A DNA stretch of 64,000 nucleotides from Chryseobacterium soldanellicola (lineage in GTDB: Bacteria > Bacteroidota > Bacteroidia > Flavobacteriales > Weeksellaceae). Positions 58,870 through 64,000 of this stretch are shown here, piece after piece. Numbering within the stretch: the first letter of the stretch is position 1; every line of letters begins with the position of its first letter. The stretch spans positions 62,001 to 126,000 of the forward strand of contig NZ_FNKL01000004.1 in assembly GCF_900100115.1 (NCBI RefSeq), read 5' to 3'. Under the pieces are notes generated by a model. It worked only from the letters and a program-made list of their open reading frames with translations. It ran no database searches and had not been told where the DNA came from. Both the position numbers and the translations under genes were made by a program.

Positions 58870-58917
58870 GATTTGTTTGAGTTTTAACATTGGAAATGGC
58901 TGAAGGAAAATCGGGCG

Positions 58918-58960
58918 GCAAAAATGCAATTCCTCCCTGGGGTCGGAAACGCATTTTTGC
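58918..58960. repeat. Inverted repeat at the mobile-element/defence junction
   Basis: GCAAAAATGC (58918-58927) and GCATTTTTGC (58951-58960) are perfect 10-bp arms 23 bp apart. The stretch is G+C-richer than its surroundings and lies between the DUF3945 gene and the four-gene operon. Confidence 0.5.
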
Positions 58961-59146
58961 GGAATTTGGAGCAACCCTATTTCTAAAATACTCCTTGGCT
59001 TGGCTTTGCTATGTTTTTTGAAAAAAGGTTGCGATTTTTAATTCAGTTTTCTTAATAAGTAAATTGTTAAATAATATATTTTCATCTACCTTGTCTTGTC
59101 AACAATTATTTGATGGAAGGCATCTTAACATATCCAAATTACTAAT

Positions 59147-59230
59147 CTAGTCATCCAATTTATTCAATATCTCTTGGTATTTTGCTAAATCGTTCTGTAA
59201 TAACCTGCTTTTCAAATTTTCAAGATATTT
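59147..59230 (-). pseudogene. Short C-terminal coding remnant
   Basis: A 27-codon minus-strand frame (KYLENLKSRLLQNDLAKYQE then ILNKLDD) ends at a stop at 59147 and has a stop directly before it. The amphipathic-helix text looks like the tail of a lost protein; no family can be named. Confidence 0.3.
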
Positions 59231-59254
59231 CTAAAAAATTCAAATTCTTGTAAG

Positions 59255-60310
59255 TTATAACAATGTATTAAATTCCAAATTTTTTACTGTCAGTATGTTC
59301 GCTTTTGGAGTGTTTACGGGTAAAGTATTACTAACTGGTTTATTAGATGCAATTGATTCCAATACTTTAATAACAGTGTTATAATCCATGTTGTACATAA
59401 GTCCTCTGGCACCGTCAAACATACAATTTAGTCCTCCTAAAGCTTGACCAACTTTTAGTGCATTTATGATTTGATCTTCTGTTGAAATAGAAAAAGATTT
59501 AAGTCCTTGAAAACCTATTTCATTTATTATTCCTGCAGTACACCAATCTCCAGCACCTGCAGAATCCTTTATATTCTCAAATTTATAGGATGGAACTTTT
59601 TTCCAATTTTTTTGATCACATGACTTGAGACGGTACTCTAAACCATCCTTTCCTAAAGTTTTAATCTCCAGTAAAGCGTTAGCTACAGGAAATAAATCTG
59701 AATAATTATTTATGCGATCACTAGAAAATTTGATTACGTGAGCTAACTCTAAACATTCCATTGTCTGTTTGTCATCTTTTAAAGAGGATGGTTCAAAAAT
59801 AATTAATGCTCCATTTTCAGAATAATGTCTAGCTAGTTCGATGGTTGACCTTGAAACTCTATCAAAATAAAAAACCTCACATTTAGGTTGTTTATTAACA
59901 ATTGTATCTACGTAGTTCGCCAGTACAGGTTTATACATAGGTAACCAGACATTTGTTCCAGGAATTTTAAATTCAAATTTGTGCTGAGAATTACCATCCT
60001 TATCTTTAAGTATTCTGTGTATAATAATTGGAGTTTTTCCATCATTAGATTTAGTTACTAATGATGTGTTTACTGTGAACTGTTTAAAGTCCTTAAATAA
60101 ATTTTTTGTTGCACCATTGTCAGACAGTCTAGCAATCGGCTTAGAACTCCATCCTAGAAAAGATAGTATTGTTAAAACATTTCCGCAAGATCCACCTGCG
60201 CATAATTTTGCAGGTGTGGTTGGAGCTCCATTTAATATTACATCTAAAGCTACAAGGCCTGCTCCTAAGATAGTTGAAGGCCCACCTATTAATTTATTTG
60301 CTTGTATCAT
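59255..60310 (-). CDS. PfkB/ribokinase-family kinase in the four-gene operon
   Basis: The 351-residue protein has the ribokinase fold signatures. The N-terminal substrate motif is PSTILGAGLVALDVILNG followed by AGGSCGNVLTILSFLGW (residues ~35-53), and the C-terminal ATP/catalytic motif is FENIKDSAGAGDWCTAGIIN with the catalytic Asp near residue 253. It is therefore probably an active sugar or nucleoside kinase. It starts inside the end of the upstream gene (17-bp overlap), so it is translationally coupled to the unknown protein, ATPase and phosphoribosyltransferase-like protein. Kinase and phosphoribosyltransferase together suggest chemistry on a nucleotide or ribose compound. That is inference. 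No terminator is obvious. Confidence 0.75.
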   Translation of the reverse strand: MIQANKLIGGPSTILGAGLVALDVILNGAPTTPAKLCAGGSCGNVLTILSFLGWSSKPIARLSDNGATKNLFKDFKQFTVNTSLVTKSNDGKTPIIIHRILKDKDGNSQHKFEFKIPGTNVWLPMYKPVLANYVDTIVNKQPKCEVFYFDRVSRSTIELARHYSENGALIIFEPSSLKDDKQTMECLELAHVIKFSSDRINNYSDLFPVANALLEIKTLGKDGLEYRLKSCDQKNWKKVPSYKFENIKDSAGAGDWCTAGIINEIGFQGLKSFSISTEDQIINALKVGQALGGLNCMFDGARGLMYNMDYNTVIKVLESIASNKPVSNTLPVNTPKANILTVKNLEFNTLL

Positions 60311-61454
60311 TGTATGGTATTCCAGTGAGCCAAGTTACAAAAAGTTCGCTTTCTGACTTCAAATTTTTCAAGGAATTTTTATCAACAATTTTATAACCTT
60401 GAGAATCAACATTAAGAATACCTACACTATCTTTGTTTTCAAAAGCTGTTAATAAAGTGCCTATTGAGAGCAGTTTGCTTGAGAATGTGGATAGGGCTAC
60501 CTTACAACCGTTTATTATTTTTAAAGAATCTTGATAGTTACTTACTGCTTCGGATAATTTGTTGTAAACCTCAAAAGGATTTCTTTCATGAACATACATG
60601 ATATTTTGAGGTTCTGTATTTAGTTCGTCAAACATTAACTCGTGATGCTCATTAAATATTGTATCTGATCTTCTTGGGTTTTTTGAAGGGAATGGTAGAG
60701 TAGGGCATATCTCATATAGTCTATCTTTAGATTCCGTAATTTTACTAAAAGCTTTACGGAGATGTTGTGTTTTGGTTTCTCCTAGAATTGGAAACCAAAT
60801 CAGCGGTTTATCTGAATTTGCCTCCAAACTGATTTCACCGCCAAAGCCAAAAAGATAATCAATATCTTCATCAATACTGTTCTCCTGTATTAAGTTATCA
60901 ATGGAAGCATTTTCTGCAATACAAACAAATAGATTTATAGAAAAGTCTTTACAATATTCGTCAATTAAAGATAAGAGTTTACCTATTAGAGAAAAGTAGA
61001 TTCCACGTGGTAGAGCACTTATATCAACTACGATATTATCATAATCTTTTATTGCATCGTAATCATTAAATAAATTTGCAGCTTCTCTATCACCGATTCT
61101 TCGTCTTTTTTTCCCACGCCTGTTCCAAAGCTGAATATTTTTGTGATCGAGAGTTCTATTTGTCAGGAGTTGTTCTAGCTGAGTTACGTTTTCAGTAACC
61201 AAATCTGCATATTCATGAGAATTGGAGCTCTTACCTTCATCAAAATTGATAAGAATCGTCGAAATATCTAAATCTGGACACTTATTCAATAAGCTTTCAA
61301 TACAAAGATTCATTCTGCCATCAAAACCTTTCCCCAATATGAATAGCGTTTTTCCATCATTTTTACTAAAATGATCTATCCACAATTCGTTTACTGTCTC
61401 ATCATCCAATAATACGTAAGGATTCCAACGTCTATTTAATTTTTCTTGGTCCAT
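60294..61454 (-). CDS. Unknown protein of the four-gene operon
   Basis: This 386-residue soluble protein is not recognised. Visible features are GKTLFILGKGFDGRMNLCIE (residues ~33-52, a Rossmann-like first strand and turn), DISTILINFDEGKSSNSHEY, LWNRRGKKRRRIGDREAANL (a basic patch, residues ~107-126), DNIVVDISALPRGIYFSLIG (residues ~138-157) and FVCIAENASIDNL. A conserved-looking DISALPR motif after the second strand suggests a nucleotide-binding or nuclease-like Rossmannoid. It overlaps the ATPase gene by 19 bp and the PfkB gene by 17 bp, so all are made together. Confidence 0.7.
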   Translation of the reverse strand: MDQEKLNRRWNPYVLLDDETVNELWIDHFSKNDGKTLFILGKGFDGRMNLCIESLLNKCPDLDISTILINFDEGKSSNSHEYADLVTENVTQLEQLLTNRTLDHKNIQLWNRRGKKRRRIGDREAANLFNDYDAIKDYDNIVVDISALPRGIYFSLIGKLLSLIDEYCKDFSINLFVCIAENASIDNLIQENSIDEDIDYLFGFGGEISLEANSDKPLIWFPILGETKTQHLRKAFSKITESKDRLYEICPTLPFPSKNPRRSDTIFNEHHELMFDELNTEPQNIMYVHERNPFEVYNKLSEAVSNYQDSLKIINGCKVALSTFSSKLLSIGTLLTAFENKDSVGILNVDSQGYKIVDKNSLKNLKSESELFVTWLTGIPYNDTSK

Positions 61455-63331
61455 TTTATTAGTTCATTAGGTGTTTTCGATCGCCATCCTCCGGACGACA
61501 ATGGTAAATCAAATATGACACAAAGCCATTTATTTAAGTAATAGACATCCCATACCTGACCCTTTTTACCTTGATTTACGTTTTGTATCTCTAAAAGATT
61601 ATACGCTACACAAGTTGAAATTACATCAACCAGAGGATCGTAAACTGAATTATTATACCAATATTGTTCTTTTTCTAACAGGGTTTGAGCCAACAAAGTT
61701 TTCATTCCAAATCCGTTAACTCCTGGTGCGTATGGGGCATTAGCTTTATAAGTTTCGTTTTTAGAAAACTCACCAAGTGCATTTAGAAAATTTTTAACTT
61801 GTTTACTAAAAGGTATAATTTTGTCTAGTTCATTCCACTTCTGTTTTGCAACCTCTCTTATTAATTTATCCTGCTCAAAATCATTTACGGTAATATTTTT
61901 CCCCGATATTTTATTGGAAATCATTTCTTCAAAAAGAACACTGGAGAAACTCAAGAATTGATCTATATTCGATGAGGATAGTTTTGTAAGAGTCTGAAAA
62001 CCATAATAATATGGAATGTTTGTTTCTTTCGAAAGAAATAGTCGTGCCGTAGAAATAATTTCCGAACTTAGCTTGTCTTCAAGTTCCTCTGATGTCATGG
62101 GGAAATCAAAACTCAGCTGTTGTTTACCTAACGATCTGTAAATTAGAATTTCAGCAGCAGCAATCTTTATAGCTCTTTGATATTCACTGTCTGAATAAGC
62201 TGTAAGATATTGTATCCACTGAGAGAATTTCGTGTTAAATTTTGATATTTCTTCAAGGCTTTCCAACTTATTGTGGATGTATAAAGATAAGGTTTCTTTG
62301 TGCTCTTCTTCATTCAAGTCTGCAAGAAGATAGTTCTGGAAAGAAGAAACATCATCAGTAGATATACTTGCCCGTTTATCAGATATATTTCCTAAAATCT
62401 TTTCAAATTTACCCGCGTGTTTTCTCCAAAAATTTTCGAGATTAATTTCATTATAATCCCTTCCTTCAAATGACCCAAGATTTTCTACAGGTTCAAGTGC
62501 TTCGAGTCTTTCAGAAATCCAGATTGTAAAATTGCTCCTTTTTTCTGCAAGATATTTTTTTAGAATAAGTCTTTGATTGGTAGTAAATTTATGAGCATCA
62601 TCAAGTACGAAAAGAATCTTCTCAAAAAATTCTTTTCCATCAACTTTAAGATTATTTGGATTTAAAATTTCAAGAGCAAAAAGTTCGTCGTTACCTTCTA
62701 CTTCATTTTCCTTGATAGGTAGGAAACTGTCTATTGTTTTATATATTGCTCTTTCAATACCTGATGCCCAGTCGTAAAGCTGCTTTCCGGTACATGGTAC
62801 GACAAGGCTGCGGAAATAATTATGTGCATTGTCATATGTAAAATCAATACAGTTTAAATCATCTGGAAACTTTTTGTCTTTTAAGATGCAGATGTTTCGA
62901 AGAGTTGCAAGTATAATCCTAGAATTTAACAGGGAAAAAAATAATCTATTTTTCAGAGCATCAGAAATATTAAGCTCCTCTAGCACTTCATAATTTCTTG
63001 TACACTGAAGAACTACCCCAAGCGCTTTAATGCCTTGGTCATCGATTGCATCTATTTTTTTGAGTGAGTTAAACAACTCTCTGTAATCAGGAGCTGATTT
63101 CGCATTTAAAAGTATTTTCAATGAAGAAGGTTCAAAAACTCTTATTAGAGAGGATTTTCCTGCGCCCGGTGAGCTATGTACATATACAACATGTTCCCAT
63201 AATTTAGATTGCTGGTTAGCTTCTTCCAACGATTCTAGAACTAACGGACTGAACAATTTCAAGAATCCTGCATCTGAATCAATTTTTTCAGTTGCCCTTA
63301 TCTTAAATGGATTTCTTAATTTAGTACTCAT
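61436..63331 (-). CDS. P-loop ATPase of the four-gene operon
   Basis: The 631-residue protein has a Walker A motif YVHSSPGAGKSSLIRVFEPS (residues ~50-69) and a Walker B FFEKILFVLDDAHKFTTNQR (residues ~233-252), followed by an arginine-finger-like TIWISERLEALEPVEN. This arrangement resembles AAA/ORC-like or STAND-like ATPases of prokaryotic conflict systems. The C-terminal ~280 residues are helical with a winged-helix-like end (DVYYLNKWLCVIFDLPLSSG). No transmembrane helix is evident. The gene begins one base after the stop of the phosphoribosyltransferase-like gene. It is probably the switch or sensor of the system; that role is inferred from its place. Confidence 0.75.
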   Translation of the reverse strand: MSTKLRNPFKIRATEKIDSDAGFLKLFSPLVLESLEEANQQSKLWEHVVYVHSSPGAGKSSLIRVFEPSSLKILLNAKSAPDYRELFNSLKKIDAIDDQGIKALGVVLQCTRNYEVLEELNISDALKNRLFFSLLNSRIILATLRNICILKDKKFPDDLNCIDFTYDNAHNYFRSLVVPCTGKQLYDWASGIERAIYKTIDSFLPIKENEVEGNDELFALEILNPNNLKVDGKEFFEKILFVLDDAHKFTTNQRLILKKYLAEKRSNFTIWISERLEALEPVENLGSFEGRDYNEINLENFWRKHAGKFEKILGNISDKRASISTDDVSSFQNYLLADLNEEEHKETLSLYIHNKLESLEEISKFNTKFSQWIQYLTAYSDSEYQRAIKIAAAEILIYRSLGKQQLSFDFPMTSEELEDKLSSEIISTARLFLSKETNIPYYYGFQTLTKLSSSNIDQFLSFSSVLFEEMISNKISGKNITVNDFEQDKLIREVAKQKWNELDKIIPFSKQVKNFLNALGEFSKNETYKANAPYAPGVNGFGMKTLLAQTLLEKEQYWYNNSVYDPLVDVISTCVAYNLLEIQNVNQGKKGQVWDVYYLNKWLCVIFDLPLSSGGWRSKTPNELIKWTKKN

Positions 63332-63332
63332 T

Positions 63333-64000
63333 TTATTTATGTCTTGTTACACGTGGAAATAAACCAATCCTATTCTTTTTGGTCCACCATAATAGGGGTA
63401 GTGAGTTATTTGGTGTATTATGAACTAAGATTAAAGGAAGTGCGCACTCATTGTAACCTAAAAAGTGCTTTTCGTGTTTAGCTTTTACAAAATGTTCATC
63501 AATTATATCGGATGTAACATATTTTTCAGAAAGTTCGTAAAATTCTTTGTCTTTAATCTGATCAATTTTGACATCATTCTCAATTGTCTGAATAACTTCG
63601 ATTTTATAATTAAAGTTAAAATTATTTTCATCTCTCCATTTTAAAATTTCAGCATTCAATTTGTCAATGGCCTCCTCGGTAGCAATGTAGAATATTATTC
63701 TAACGTCAATTCGAGTAGTCATATCTATTAATTTGTGCAGATGGCTATCGTGCTTAGGTTGAAAAATATCACGTAAGGTTTTAAATATTTTTCCCTTATA
63801 TGAGTTGTCAGCTTCAATCCTAAAGTAACTTGTTCCACTTGCGGTAAAGTCATCAACTAAAAATATTGTATTGTATGCGGAATTGGGATATTTCTTATGA
63901 AGTTCTTTTAGCATGTCGGTAACTTTATCCTCATTTATTTGATATGTGGGAATAACTTGTTCGTTATCTAGACCGCAATATCTGCGTAGTTGATCTATCC
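63333..64000 (-). CDS. Phosphoribosyltransferase-like protein (5' end outside window)
   Basis: The frame remains open to the edge of the window at 64000, so the true start lies outside; the ATG at 63914 is internal. The motif NTIFLVDDFTASGTSYFR matches the PRPP-binding loop of phosphoribosyltransferases (hydrophobic strand, Asp-Asp, then TxSGTS). The rest (VRIIFYIATEEAIDKLNAEI, YNECALPLILVHNTPNNSLP, LLWWTKKNRIGLFPR) fits the divergent PRTase type that I recall being linked to conflict systems. It is the first visible gene of the operon and ends one base before the ATPase start. Confidence 0.7.
   Translation of the reverse strand, partial: IDQLRRYCGLDNEQVIPTYQINEDKVTDMLKELHKKYPNSAYNTIFLVDDFTASGTSYFRIEADNSYKGKIFKTLRDIFQPKHDSHLHKLIDMTTRIDVRIIFYIATEEAIDKLNAEILKWRDENNFNFNYKIEVIQTIENDVKIDQIKDKEFYELSEKYVTSDIIDEHFVKAKHEKHFLGYNECALPLILVHNTPNNSLPLLWWTKKNRIGLFPRVTRHK

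Noticed and set aside
54541..59230. A complete integrative conjugative element
   Set aside because: Only radC copies, a DUF3945 gene and small proteins are present; no integrase, relaxase or transfer genes, so only element fragments can be claimed.

Overview
The window looks like a chromosomal segment of a Bacteroidota bacterium, most likely a Chryseobacterium-like member of the Flavobacteriales/Weeksellaceae. The DNA is AT-rich, several genes follow Bacteroidota-type -7 boxes (TAnnTTTG), and the families fit: SusD-free accessory metabolism, LytS/LytTR pairs, DUF2975 with a small XRE regulator, DUF3945 mobile-element proteins, DUF6268 barrels and a DnaE-DinB mutagenesis cassette. The genus is inference; there is no rRNA or tRNA gene here to settle it.

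Layout. 0-3.5 kb: end of a DUF2383 stress protein, a lipoprotein/di-haem cytochrome pair and a membrane-bound Cache-LytTR regulator. 4.2-7.5 kb: a MarR-led operon (FMN oxidoreductase fused to an NTF2-like domain, TIM-barrel isomerase, luciferase-like monooxygenase) with a repeated candidate operator. 8.3-14.9 kb: AraC regulators and a run of redox and stress genes (quinone-oxidoreductase-like MDR, NmrA-like protein, old yellow enzyme, HXXEE protein, Crp/Fnr regulator, pyridoxamine-oxidase-like protein). 16-28.5 kb: a signalling and surface locus with two LytS-type kinases, one LytTR response regulator, an acyl-CoA synthetase, two outer-membrane barrels, an MscS channel and a secreted tannase/feruloyl esterase. 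Five promoters here carry hexamer pairs spaced exactly 21 bp apart, which fits control by the local LytTR regulator. 28.5-32.1 kb: decayed genes (enoyl-CoA hydratase, SDR, AraC, C1q-like fragment). 32.2-36 kb: a GH3 glycosidase and a secreted alpha/beta hydrolase.

36.5-42.3 kb is a damage-response cassette: dnaE-like polymerase and dinB on one strand, an XRE/S24 LexA-like repressor and AlkB on the other, with a 19-bp palindrome between them. 42.6-54.5 kb carries a DJ-1/PfpI protein (sharing a promoter element with two redox genes about 32 kb away), a membrane-anchored exonuclease-VII-like protein, lipoproteins, an AraC regulator, a CDF transporter, HxlR with a frameshifted nitroreductase, an ABC ATPase with a permease/M1-peptidase fusion, and an XRE/DUF2975 pair.

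54.5-64 kb is accessory DNA: a broken radC copy, an intact radC, a 25-bp direct-repeat array, a DUF3945 protein, and then a tightly overlapping four-gene operon that leaves the window: phosphoribosyltransferase-like protein, P-loop ATPase, unknown protein, PfkB-type kinase. This operon beside mobile-element genes is the best candidate for a poorly described (possibly anti-phage or nucleotide-handling) system. No complete insertion sequence, tRNA, rRNA or CRISPR array was seen.
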